A stretch of 34,215 nucleotides of DNA from Phycisphaerales bacterium (GTDB taxonomy: Bacteria; Planctomycetota; Phycisphaerae; Phycisphaerales; SM1A02), in assembly GCA_020345805.1 (NCBI GenBank), contig CP070772.1, positions 2,991,824 through 3,026,038 on the forward strand. Reading direction: 5' to 3'. Position numbers and translations under genes: made by a program. Positions 9,182 to 16,302 of the stretch are shown here, one piece after another. The notes beneath the pieces are model-generated. The model worked only from the letters and a program-made list of their open reading frames with translations, did no database searches and was not told the origin of the DNA. The stretch's first letter is position 1, and every line of letters starts with the position of its first letter.

Positions 9182-10195
9182 TCAGTAACCGTTCGAGCCG
9201 TTCATGATCGTCAGCAAGGCCACGCCGGCCACGGCGATCATCGCTCCCAGTGCCGCCCGCGGACTCACCCGTTCCCTTTCAAACACCACGGCAAGGGGCA
9301 GAATGAACACCGGCGACATCGCCATGAGCGTGGCCGCCACCCCGGCTTCGGCTCGGTCCACGCCCACCATCGAGCACCATACACCCAGCACCGGCCCCAG
9401 CGCCACCCCCACGCAGACCATCAACATGGCAATGCCCAGAGGTTTGGCCCGGCGGTTTCCCGATCCCACCGCCAGCGCGTTCCCCGCGACATTGCGGCTT
9501 GCTCTCATGGTGCGACGGCCGAGGCGCAGGGACGTCGCGAGGATGGCAATGCCGCCTGCGGCAAAGACCATGCGGACCAGGGTGGCCGACCAGGGGTCCA
9601 CCGTTGCCGTCGCATTCATCTCCTCGCCGGGCACATGTCCCATCCCCAGCTTCGACAGTACCAGTCCCGTCGCCTGGCAAACGCCTCCCAGCCCGCCGCA
9701 GATGATTCCGCGCAGACGGTGTCTTCGACGAGCAGGGGTACCCGCAGAGGTGTCGGGACGCTCCAGCACGACCCAGGCAATCCCCGCCAGCGTCACCATT
9801 ATGCCCGCGATCTGCACCCCGCCAAGCCTCTCATCCAGCATAGGCCAGGCGAGAATCGCCGCCATCGGCGGAGCCAGCGTCGCCAGCAGCAGGGTGAGGC
9901 GCGGCCCCACGTCCACCAAGGCGATCAGGAAGCACTGATCCCCGATCACCAGCCCGATGAGGCCGGATACTCCCAGGAGGATCAGGCCCCTGGCCTCCAC
10001 CTGCGGCATCCAATCCGAGAAGACCGCCCGGTGGATGCACAGCAGTACGAGCACCGCCAGGAAGATGCGGATGAGGTTGACCGCCGTGGGACCGATCCGA
10101 CGTCCCGCTGCCGCAAACGCCATAGAGGTGAACACCCAGCACAACGCCGCCCCCAGGGACGCCAGCTCCCCGAGATGATTGGCCAGCCAATCCAT
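9182..10195 (-). CDS. EamA-family (DMT superfamily) membrane transporter
   Basis: 337 residues. Two EamA repeats of hydrophobic helices give about ten membrane spans: the first repeat starts GELASLGAALCWVFTSMAF and ends near ILAWPMLDERLGGVQIAG; the second ends GVAATLMAMSPVFILPLAVV, ERERVSPRAALGAMIAVAGV. The WPMLDERLGG and FERERVSPR segments match the Glu-containing loops that close each EamA repeat. A longer cytoplasmic loop (about residues 145-165, Arg-rich) separates the repeats. Drug/metabolite transporters export or import small metabolites; the substrate cannot be predicted. It lies 68 nt upstream of cinA on the same strand. There is no clear ribosome site; TACCAT lies 10 nt before the ATG. 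Confidence 0.9.
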   Translation of the reverse strand: MDWLANHLGELASLGAALCWVFTSMAFAAAGRRIGPTAVNLIRIFLAVLVLLCIHRAVFSDWMPQVEARGLILLGVSGLIGLVIGDQCFLIALVDVGPRLTLLLATLAPPMAAILAWPMLDERLGGVQIAGIMVTLAGIAWVVLERPDTSAGTPARRRHRLRGIICGGLGGVCQATGLVLSKLGMGHVPGEEMNATATVDPWSATLVRMVFAAGGIAILATSLRLGRRTMRASRNVAGNALAVGSGNRRAKPLGIAMLMVCVGVALGPVLGVWCSMVGVDRAEAGVAATLMAMSPVFILPLAVVFERERVSPRAALGAMIAVAGVALLTIMNGSNGY

Positions 10196-10205
10196 GGAAG
10201 GGCCG

Positions 10206-10211
10206 ATGGTA
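10206..10211 (-). promoter_or_regulatory. Putative -10 element (TACCAT) of the EamA gene
   Basis: TACCAT 10 nt upstream of the ATG, which has no Shine-Dalgarno sequence. The spacing would leave a leader of only about 3 nt. It is the weakest of the seven such sites in the window. Confidence 0.3.
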
Positions 10212-10230
10212 GCGCGGGAGTCGGGTGAGG

Positions 10231-10286
10231 GCCATGGCCGGAACCGCCCCCGCCCCCTGGGCCGGGCGTCGGGTTCCGTCCATGGC
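10231..10286. repeat. Long inverted repeat (14 of 15 bp)
   Basis: Left arm 10231-10245 (GCCATGGCCGGAACC) pairs with right arm 10272-10286, with one C/T mismatch. The 26-nt GC-rich loop can itself pair GCCC with GGGC. There is no T-tract on either side, so it is not a standard terminator. Confidence 0.6.
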
Positions 10287-10529
10287 GACCTCCCGCACGA
10301 CGCCTACAACCGTTCTCAGCCCCACCGAACCTCAAGATTCTTGCGGAATCTGCCGGAAAAGGGTTGCCGACCGCACGGCTCTTGGTCATATTGAAAAGGG
10401 GAGATTTGATTCCGTCGAGTCGCCCGCCCGGGCGGCGCTGTCAACTAGCCATCCACCCGCCGCCGATATGGATTCGTTCCTGTCGGCGGTTTTCCTTGGG
10501 CGGTCAGTTCGGTCAGCCGGCGCGCAGCG

Positions 10530-10567
10530 CCACCCGATCCAGGGTCCGAGGGCTCTGGATCGGGTGG
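10530..10567. repeat. Long inverted repeat (13 bp, extendable to about 18 bp with wobbles)
   Basis: Perfect 13-bp arms: 10530-10542 (CCACCCGATCCAG) and 10555-10567. The 12-nt loop can extend the stem by five more pairs including two G-U. No T-tract follows on either strand. It lies between the small lipoprotein gene and the EamA gene, 111 nt past the lipoprotein stop. Confidence 0.65.
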
Positions 10568-10677
10568 TCTGGCTGGCTCAGCAATCCGTCTGCATGGCCG
10601 GCAGTTGCGCCCCACCGCGGAGCGCCTGGGCCGGATCCGGCAGGCGTATCACCTGGCAGTGAACGGAGGCCTGGAGA

Positions 10678-10884
10678 TCAGTCACCGCCGCCGCCGGCAG
10701 CTTCACCCTCTTCAGCCGGCGCCGCGCCGCCCTTCGGTCCGGGAGCCTCGCGCGGCTCGGCAGGTGCGGGCCGTCGGGCACCGCCCTTGGGCGCGTCGTC
10801 CGTGCCGCCACCGTTGCCCCCGCAACCGGACAGCGTAATGCACAGCGCGACCATCACCAGGACAGACAGTACTTTGCGAATCAT
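10678..10884 (-). CDS. Small Gly/Pro/Ala-rich lipoprotein (68 aa)
   Basis: A lipoprotein signal peptide (MIRKVLSVLVMVALCITLSG) ends in a good lipobox, LSGC, with the acylated Cys at residue 21. The rest is a low-complexity tail rich in Gly, Pro, Ala and charged residues, with no fold visible. The start is the ATG at 10884, with AAGGAAAC about 7 nt upstream; longer upstream extensions lack signal-peptide character. Its architecture resembles the next small gene (11054-11257): a short hydrophobic N-terminus, a Cys-Gly junction, then a Pro-rich charged tail. Function unknown. Confidence 0.7.
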   Translation of the reverse strand: MIRKVLSVLVMVALCITLSGCGGNGGGTDDAPKGGARRPAPAEPREAPGPKGGAAPAEEGEAAGGGGD

Positions 10885-11053
10885 GTCTTGTTTCCTTGCT
10901 TGCAGACTCAGTGGATCCAACCACCCGGTGCTTGCGGCCGCTGAATCCGGGCCGCTTCCGGTGTCCCTAGACTGTGCACTGTAACAGTTGGGATCCGCAT
11001 CCGCCAGATTTCTCCCGCTGCCCCCAGTTGAGCGGCGGGTCACGGCACCGTGA

Positions 11054-11257
11054 TCAGGACCCGGCGGCCCCGGTCTTTGACTCCGGCCCCCTCCCCGGCC
11101 CGGGCGGAGACGAGGGGACATCCGGCGGCGGACGCCGACCCTGCTTCACCGGCCCTTCAACGGTGGCGGTTCCCCCATCACCGCACATGACATACCCCAA
11201 CACTGCAACTCCCCCCAACAGCAGCAACGCAGCCAGCAACACCCAGACCTTCCGCAT
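11054..11257 (-). CDS. Small membrane-anchored Pro-rich protein (67 aa)
   Basis: One N-terminal hydrophobic helix (RKVWVLLAALLLLGGVAVLG, residues 2-21) followed by a Pro/Gly-rich charged tail. The single Cys at residue 25 sits in YVMC, a poor lipobox, so a plain membrane anchor is more likely than lipidation. The ATG at 11257 has GGGAGA about 7 nt upstream; an ATG at 11272 would add five residues but overlaps that site. It may be a diverged paralogue of the lipoprotein just downstream on the same strand. Function unknown. Confidence 0.6.
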   Translation of the reverse strand: MRKVWVLLAALLLLGGVAVLGYVMCGDGGTATVEGPVKQGRRPPPDVPSSPPGPGRGPESKTGAAGS

Positions 11258-11715
11258 GATTCGATCTCCCATGCTCAAGCGATAATCAACGCGCAGCAAC
11301 CCGGCCGGTTTCACGCTGCGCTTCTGCTTCGCAACCACCTGCCGTGCAAGGCGCAGAGACACCGAACTGCCCTGCCACGTAGACGAATAAGCACACTTCA
11401 CCGGCGATAAGGAGATGAGCGGAATGTAGCGCCGGCGCTGTCGATGTTTGATGCGCAGGCCGGCGGAAGGTTCCACGCCCGCGCCGGCAAACCCGCCCTT
11501 CCCGGCTGGGCAGACGCACTCCGGTCCGCCTGAACAAAACCCCGTTGATGCATAAAGCTTCAACGGGGCGGAGGGGAGAAAGATGTCTTTAAGTGGTGCT
11601 CTCGTCGGCCAAACAGGACCGCGGCCGACAGTTTTTCTGGTTTTTTCGGACTTTGCAAGTCCCGTGCGGCTTCTCCGGCGGGGAAGACGAGGCGCAACAT
11701 CCGCCGAATTCTCCG
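11258..11715. other. 458-bp spacer between glycosyltransferase and small membrane protein genes
   Basis: No gene supported. It contains the glycosyltransferase terminator (11533-11568), a 12-bp palindrome AGCGCCGGCGCT near 11430, and a stem GCGCAGC/GCTGCGC (11291-11297/11315-11321) with inner AACC/GGTT pairing in the presumed 5' leader of the 11257 gene. Confidence 0.5.
11533..11568 (-). terminator. Intrinsic terminator of the DUF971-thioesterase-glycosyltransferase operon
   Basis: Perfect 9-bp stem (CCCCGTTGA at 11540-11548 and its complement at 11560-11568). On the minus strand it is followed by TTTTGTT. It lies about 150 nt past the glycosyltransferase stop codon. Confidence 0.85.
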
Positions 11716-12816
11716 CTAACTACTTGCCCTTGCAAAAGATATGGCGTCTCCCGCAACCGCTTTCTCGAACGTATCCACCAGTCGGGATACCTGCTCGCTG
11801 GAGCGCTGGTGCTCGAGGACGTGATCGCGGGCCGCCGCCCCGAGTTGTCGGGCGAAGTCGGGCCGGTTCAGCACGCGGTCCAGCCCCTCCCGCCAGGCCT
11901 CGGCAGTGTCGCCTTCCACAAGGCCGGCGGTCTGATCGTGAACCAGGAAGTCCAGCGCCGGATCCGCCGCCGCAGCCACCGCCATTGCCCCGGCCATCGC
12001 CTCCAGCAGCAGCGAGCGCATCTCGCCCTCCCGCTCCGGCACAACCAGAACGTCGCAACAGAGAAGCGCCGGCCGGTGGCTTGCCGCATCGGTGATGGTT
12101 GAGACCTGCGCCAGCAGTTCCAACCGCTGGGCCAGCCGCCAGATCTCATGCTCGTGCGGCCCGCGGAGTTCCAGGAACGCTTGTGCCTGCGGCAGGTCTC
12201 GCAGAACGCGACTCAGGCCGCCCAGCATTGCGCGGTAGGCGGGCAGATCCTGGCCGGAGCCGATGATCGCCAGGGTGATCGACTCCTCCGGGCCGGCCAT
12301 AATCGTCCTGGCGTCGCGCGGCGCCGCCACCCCCATGGGCACCATGCTGACCAGGTCGTGACCCACACGATCCCGCAACGACGCGGCAATCGGCGCCGTG
12401 GGGCACAAGTAAGCGGCCACGCTGTGACCGGATCGTCCGGCCGGCACCCGACGAACCTGCTTCGCTTTCCAAACGTCGATCGCAACCGGTCGTCGCAGCA
12501 GATCGGACAGTTCGAGGGCCACCGGCCAGGTGCGTTCGCCCACGGCATAAATGACATCCGGCAGCGATTTCTCCATTGCCTCGGCAAGGCGCTGAGCCCG
12601 CCGCCGGCGCATCCAGGGCGGGACCCGCACCGGGTATTCCAGCCGCGTGGCCAGGGCCATTCGCTGCTCCCCCTCGTACACCTGTTGCGAAGGCAATTCC
12701 TCCGGCAGCATCCGGGTGATCTGCACCCCTTCGTCGATCAGTCCGATCGACAGCCGATTGAGCATCAAATGCTCATGCAGCAGCCGTTCTTCATCGACGA
12801 TCAGCGCAACGTGCAT
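11716..12816 (-). CDS. Glycosyltransferase, GT4-like (GT-B fold)
   Basis: 366 residues. The C-terminal half has the order expected of a GT4 enzyme: a strand-rich start (ITLAIIGSGQDLPAYRAML), then CCDVLVVPEREGEMRSLLLEAMAGAMAVAAA with the acidic donor-binding EGEMRSLLLEAMA (equivalent to E-x7-E), then DQTAGLVEGDTAEAWREGLDRVL. The N-terminal half begins MHVALIVDEERL, in keeping with the acceptor domain of a GT-B fold, and is diverged. Donor and acceptor are unknown; such enzymes build surface glycans or glycolipids. Its ATG overlaps the end of the thioesterase gene by 16 nt, so it is the last gene of a translationally coupled trio. Confidence 0.8.
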   Translation of the reverse strand: MHVALIVDEERLLHEHLMLNRLSIGLIDEGVQITRMLPEELPSQQVYEGEQRMALATRLEYPVRVPPWMRRRRAQRLAEAMEKSLPDVIYAVGERTWPVALELSDLLRRPVAIDVWKAKQVRRVPAGRSGHSVAAYLCPTAPIAASLRDRVGHDLVSMVPMGVAAPRDARTIMAGPEESITLAIIGSGQDLPAYRAMLGGLSRVLRDLPQAQAFLELRGPHEHEIWRLAQRLELLAQVSTITDAASHRPALLCCDVLVVPEREGEMRSLLLEAMAGAMAVAAAADPALDFLVHDQTAGLVEGDTAEAWREGLDRVLNRPDFARQLGAAARDHVLEHQRSSEQVSRLVDTFEKAVAGDAISFARASS

Positions 12817-13352
12817 GGGGAATCAACACCGGGAGAATCGGCCTCCTGCTCCCGCCCGCGTGGCGCCACCAGCGGACGAAACGCGTCAATCATCTCCGCA
12901 GGTACCCGAAGCGGGCGACGGGTGTTCAGATCGACCAGTACCCACAAAGTAGCGGCCCGGCAGATTACCGTCTCATCGGCGGGCCGGACAATCACATAAT
13001 CGCGCCAAGAGCGCACGCGGCTGAAATCGCGCACCCAGGTCACCACCACAATCTCGTCCCCCTCCCAGGCTTCGGCACAATAGTCGATTTCGTGGCGGGC
13101 CACGAACCACAGCATCCCCTGCGCGATCAGCCCGCGGCGGGTGTAGCCCAGCGAGTCACTGTGCAGCTCCGCAGACCCGTCCAGCCAGCGCACGTATTCG
13201 ATGTTCGACACGTGCGGCAGAGCCGGATTGAGCAACTCCGCATCCACCCGCATCGAACACACAAACGGATCGGGGTGCGGGATCCCGTAGGGCGTGAGAT
13301 CGACCGGACCCCGGCAGGCTGACAACTTCACTCTGGTTTGATTGTTGCTCAT
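12801..13352 (-). CDS. 4HBT-type (hotdog-fold) acyl-CoA thioesterase
   Basis: 183 residues from the ATG at 13352, with GGAG 8 nt upstream. Hotdog-fold features: VDAELLNPALPHVSNIEYVRWLDGSA, where an acyl-CoA thioesterase active-site Asp would lie; GLIAQGMLWFVARHEIDYCAEAWEGDEIVVVTWV; and a C-terminal strand ATLWVLVDLNTRRPLRVP. The family hydrolyses acyl-CoA thioesters; it also includes YbgC-like and FatA-like branches. The start codon overlaps the DUF971 stop codon (ATGA), and the 3' end overlaps the glycosyltransferase gene. The substrate is unknown. Confidence 0.8.
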   Translation of the reverse strand: MSNNQTRVKLSACRGPVDLTPYGIPHPDPFVCSMRVDAELLNPALPHVSNIEYVRWLDGSAELHSDSLGYTRRGLIAQGMLWFVARHEIDYCAEAWEGDEIVVVTWVRDFSRVRSWRDYVIVRPADETVICRAATLWVLVDLNTRRPLRVPAEMIDAFRPLVAPRGREQEADSPGVDSPCTLR

Positions 13353-13699
13353 TCCGAGCTCCGGCAGTCGGCTTCCGAGCCCGGTTTCGGGTCGATCTGC
13401 CGAAGATATTCCCAGGTGTAGAGGCCGGCACAATGGCCGTCGGAAAAGAATATTCGAACCGCGTAGTTGCCCACGAACTCCGCGTTCTCCGCGGTGATCG
13501 GCCCCTCATGCCGGGCCATGCCGGACGGGAGGACCGTCAGGGGGTTGCTGGCCATCTCTTCCTGGAGCCTGCGGTTGTCCGCGGCCGGGGAGTGCCTGCG
13601 GAGATAGTCAATCGGGTAAAAGCTCGTGGTGCCGTCGGCCCATCGGATTGTGAGCCCGCGGTCTTTCTGAAGATCGAGATGAACCGGTTCCAGTGGCAT
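13349..13699 (-). CDS. DUF971 (gamma-butyrobetaine hydroxylase N-terminal-like) domain protein
   Basis: 116 residues forming a single DUF971 domain: LTIRWADGTTSFYPIDYLRRHSP near the N-terminus and NYAVRIFFSDGHCAGLYTWEYLRQI near the C-terminus. In other bacteria this small domain occurs alone or with Mrp/ApbC-type Fe-S proteins; its role is not settled. I chose the ATG at 13699 because the domain begins there and a TACAAT hexamer lies 7 nt upstream. A longer frame up to 13792 overlaps divergent pyrF and has no domain content. The GAGGTG directly touching the ATG is too close to act as a normal ribosome site. Confidence 0.8.
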   Translation of the reverse strand: MPLEPVHLDLQKDRGLTIRWADGTTSFYPIDYLRRHSPAADNRRLQEEMASNPLTVLPSGMARHEGPITAENAEFVGNYAVRIFFSDGHCAGLYTWEYLRQIDPKPGSEADCRSSE

Positions 13700-13706
13700 C
13701 ACCTCA

Positions 13707-13712
13707 ATTGTA
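13707..13712 (-). promoter_or_regulatory. Putative -10 element (TACAAT) of leaderless DUF971 operon
   Basis: TACAAT with a 7-nt spacer to the ATG at 13699, in the 65-bp divergent gap shared with pyrF. It is the best match to a consensus -10 box in the window. Confidence 0.5.
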
Positions 13713-13764
13713 TCGCCCTGCGTTACACTGCACAGGTCAGGTCGGATTGCCAGCGGAAACAGGC

Positions 13765-14667
13765 ATGACAGAGACGACGGATTCCCAATCACCGCCCGCT
13801 CACGCCGCCGATCGACTCATCGAGGCCATCGAACGGCTGGCCGCACCCGTCTGCGTGGGAATCGACCCGGTGGTGGAACGCCTGCCCGCGGTAACGGAAT
13901 CCGGCAAGGATCCGCAGATCGCGGCCGGGGCAATCCGCTCCTTCGTGCTGGGCCTGCTCGACGCGGCGGCGGATTGCGTGCCCTGCGTCAAGTTCCAGTC
14001 CGCGTGCTTTGAGCGGTACGGCCATCGGGGCATCGCGATCCTGGAGGAGCTCATCGCCGAGGCGCGACAGCGCAACCTTCAGGTCATCCTCGATGCCAAG
14101 CGAGGCGACATCGGCATCTCGGCCGATCACTACGCGGCGGCGGTGTTCGATTCCGCGGCCGACAGGTCGCCTCACTGGCTCACGATCAATTCATATCTGG
14201 GAGAGGACGGCATTCAACCATTCCTGCGAGAAGGCCGCGGTGCATTTGCCCTGGTGCGCACGTCCAATCCCGGCGGGGATGCACTGCAAAGGCAGAAGCT
14301 GGCCGACGGGCGTACGATCGCCGAATGTGTTGCCGGCATGATCGCGGCAATCGGGCGGGACTTCGTCGGGAAATCGGGGTACAGCGCGTTGGGGGCGGTG
14401 GTAGGCGCGACCAGGAGTGAAGATGCCGCGAAGCTGCGCAAGCTGATGCCTCAACAGATCTTCCTTGTTCCCGGCTACGGCGCGCAGGGCGGTGGTGTAC
14501 AGGATGTCCTTCCCTGCTTCAACGTTCGTGGGCGGGGGGCGATCGTCACCGCCAGCCGGTCCGTGATTTATGCCTTCGAAAAGGACCGGACCGATTGGCA
14601 ACTCTCAGTCACTGAAGCCGCGAAGCGATTCGCGGACGAGATCGGCAGCGCCGTCGGTCTGCGCTGA
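13765..14667 (+). CDS. pyrF: Orotidine 5'-phosphate decarboxylase (group 2)
   Basis: The enzyme decarboxylates OMP to UMP, the last step of pyrimidine nucleotide synthesis. 300 residues, the longer group-2 form. Motifs: VGIDPVVERLP near residue 31; VPCVKFQSACFERYG; the catalytic Lys/Asp motif DAKRGD at 110-115; LTINSYLGEDGIQPFL; and a phosphate-binding end LVPGYGAQGG with IVTASRSVIYAF. I chose the ATG at 13765 because an upstream in-frame start at 13693 would run across the divergent promoter region. It converges with the aminotransferase gene over a 19-nt gap that shows no terminator. Confidence 0.95.
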   Translation: MTETTDSQSPPAHAADRLIEAIERLAAPVCVGIDPVVERLPAVTESGKDPQIAAGAIRSFVLGLLDAAADCVPCVKFQSACFERYGHRGIAILEELIAEARQRNLQVILDAKRGDIGISADHYAAAVFDSAADRSPHWLTINSYLGEDGIQPFLREGRGAFALVRTSNPGGDALQRQKLADGRTIAECVAGMIAAIGRDFVGKSGYSALGAVVGATRSEDAAKLRKLMPQQIFLVPGYGAQGGGVQDVLPCFNVRGRGAIVTASRSVIYAFEKDRTDWQLSVTEAAKRFADEIGSAVGLR

Positions 14668-14686
14668 AGGTCCCGAGAGAGCGTGC

Positions 14687-15883
14687 TCAGCCGGGATTGA
14701 TGAACAGGTCCCGCAGGACATCCAGCCCCGCACGGAGCTTCTCGTCCGGAACGGCGTAGCTGATGCGGAGGTGCGTGTCTTTGGCGCTGAAGGCGTTGCC
14801 GGGAATGGTGAGCACGTTGCGCTCGATGGCCCGCTCGGCAAACTGCCCCGGAGTGAGTCCCAGGGAAGATGGAATCTCCGGGAATGCGTAAAACGCTCCG
14901 CCCGGGAACACGAGATCGGTCACGCCCTCGAAAGCCTCGACCACCATGTCTCGCTTGCGCTGATACGCATCGACATGGCCGCTCACATCCAGGCCGAACG
15001 CCGCGGCCAGCCCCACCTGGGCCATCGACGGGGCGCAGACGAACGTGTACTGCTGAAGCTTCTGCATCTGCTGCATGATCACTTTAGGGCCTGCGGCGTA
15101 GGCCATGCGCCAGCCCGTGCAGCCGTAGGTCTTGCCCATCCCCCGGATTAGGATCATCTGCCGGGTGAACCGCGCGGGGCTCGGGCATTTGCCGTTCTCG
15201 CGGGATTCGCTGTATGTGAACGCGTCATAGATCTCGTCGGAGACGAGGATCACGCCTTTCCTCTCGCACAGTTCGGCCAGCTCCCGCAACTCGGCGTTGG
15301 TGAGCACCACTCCCGACGGATTGCCCGGCGAGTTGACCACCAGGATTTTCGTGCGCTCGGTGATGAGCGGCTCCACCCTCTCGGCGGTCATGCGGAAATC
15401 AGGATAGATGTCGCAATAGACCAGCTTTGCGCCCGTGATGCGACCGATGGCCGGGTACACCACGAAGAACGGATCGGGCAGGATCACCTCATCGCCGGGA
15501 TTGACAAGGGCGCTGAACGCCAGCAGCAGCGCGCCGCTGGTGCCGGAAGCTACGAGCAGGCCCAAGTCATCGGAAGGCGTTTCCCAGCCCACGTCCTCGG
15601 CCAGGTGCGCTGAGGCAGCACTAAGGAGCTCCGGCGCGCCCTGGGTGAGCGTGTACCCGTTGCGATCTGCCCGTATGGCCTCGATCGTCGCCTCCTTGAT
15701 CTCATCGGGGACCGGGAAATCCGGCTGGCCGATGGAGAGGTTGATCGGGTCGGAGAGCTTCGCTCCCAATTCGAAGACCCGGCGTATGCCGGAGACGTCG
15801 ATCGCGCGGCAGTGCGCGCTGATCATCGCGTCGTGGTCCATCATCACCTTGTCCTCAGTTTCCATCGCCGCGGAACTGTTCAT
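14687..15883 (-). CDS. PLP-dependent aminotransferase, class I/II (aspartate aminotransferase-like)
   Basis: 398 residues from the ATG at 15883, with GGGAGG about 6 nt upstream; the frame upstream is Arg-rich noise. Fold-type I landmarks: LSIGQPDFPVP, NGYTLTQGAPELL, NSPGNPSG (Asn at 184), VSDEIYDAFTY (Asp at 216 for the pyridine nitrogen, Tyr at 219), GMGKTYGCTGWRM with the Schiff-base Lys at 251, and a C-terminal HLRISYAVPDE with the carboxylate-binding Arg. The family includes aspartate, alanine and aromatic aminotransferases; the amino-acid substrate is not resolved. Confidence 0.9.
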   Translation of the reverse strand: MNSSAAMETEDKVMMDHDAMISAHCRAIDVSGIRRVFELGAKLSDPINLSIGQPDFPVPDEIKEATIEAIRADRNGYTLTQGAPELLSAASAHLAEDVGWETPSDDLGLLVASGTSGALLLAFSALVNPGDEVILPDPFFVVYPAIGRITGAKLVYCDIYPDFRMTAERVEPLITERTKILVVNSPGNPSGVVLTNAELRELAELCERKGVILVSDEIYDAFTYSESRENGKCPSPARFTRQMILIRGMGKTYGCTGWRMAYAAGPKVIMQQMQKLQQYTFVCAPSMAQVGLAAAFGLDVSGHVDAYQRKRDMVVEAFEGVTDLVFPGGAFYAFPEIPSSLGLTPGQFAERAIERNVLTIPGNAFSAKDTHLRISYAVPDEKLRAGLDVLRDLFINPG

Positions 15884-15970
15884 GGCGTCCTCCCAACTCG
15901 TGCCCCGTCCATGTAGTGTAGGGAGCCGGCTGTTTCCTCGCCCCCTCGCCCTCTCACCGCACGATCGGCG

Positions 15971-15997
15971 CAAGAAAAGACCGGTCGGCGACCGGTC
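15971..15997 (-). terminator. Intrinsic terminator of the acpS / small basic protein operon
   Basis: Two copies of the self-complementary octamer GACCGGTC (15979-15986 and 15990-15997) with a 3-nt spacer form an 8-bp stem. On the minus strand it is followed by TTTTCTTG. It lies 30 nt past the stop at 16027. Confidence 0.85.
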
Positions 15998-16026
15998 CTG
16001 AAGGGCTATGAGCGGGAAGACCCGAT

Positions 16027-16266
16027 TCAGCTTTCGGCGGTCTCCGTCTTTTCCTCGGTCTCCTCGGTCCCCTCTTCCTTCTTCTTCTTTTTCTTGCCCG
16101 TGACAACCTTCCGGTTGGCGACTTTCACCAGCCCCAGGGGGGAATCGTTCTCTGTGTCGAAGGCATCCCGCCGCGCCAGGCGCTCGATCCGCTCGGCCCG
16201 AGTGAGCACGTTTCGATGCAGGTTGAGGGCAGCGGGCTTGGTCTTCAGGCTTCGATGCAGGCTCAT
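16027..16266 (-). CDS. PVC-group small basic protein
   Basis: 79 residues. The N-terminal part (MSLHRSLKTKPAALNLHRNV, then LTRAERIERL and SPLGLVKV) matches my memory of a small basic protein widespread in Planctomycetes, Verrucomicrobia and Chlamydiae, which has been discussed as a PVC signature protein and possible nucleic-acid binder. A poly-Lys block (GKKKKKKEE) leads into an acidic Glu/Thr tail, an unusual basic-then-acidic C-terminus. The ATG has AAGGAA about 9 nt upstream. It is the last gene of the acpS operon and is followed by a strong terminator. The family assignment is a pattern match without a search; the function is not established. Confidence 0.8.
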   Translation of the reverse strand: MSLHRSLKTKPAALNLHRNVLTRAERIERLARRDAFDTENDSPLGLVKVANRKVVTGKKKKKKEEGTEETEEKTETAES

Positions 16267-16302
16267 GGCGGTGGTTCCTTACCGGGACCGAATCGGGTGA
16301 CG

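Larger units (their letters stand above)
10196..10677. other. 482-bp hairpin-rich spacer without a gene
   Basis: No credible coding region on either strand. It contains the EamA promoter region, two very long inverted repeats (10231-10286 and 10530-10567, listed separately), a 7-bp stem at 10460-10466/10483-10489 followed on the plus strand by TTTT, and a 12-bp palindrome GCCGGATCCGGC at 10630-10641 just past the lipoprotein stop codon. Confidence 0.6.

Noticed and set aside
10530..10567. Long hairpin as an intrinsic terminator of the lipoprotein gene
   Set aside because: No T-tract follows on either strand; kept as an inverted repeat only.
13735..13765. GTCAGGTC-like sequence before pyrF resembling bacterial SRP RNA
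   Set aside because: The required GGAA tetraloop context and the second strand of helix 8 are missing; the gap is only 65 bp and is explained by divergent promoters.
13349..13792. Longer start (13792) for the DUF971 gene
   Set aside because: It would overlap the divergent pyrF start and adds 31 residues without domain content; the ATG at 13699 fits the domain edge and the TACAAT box.
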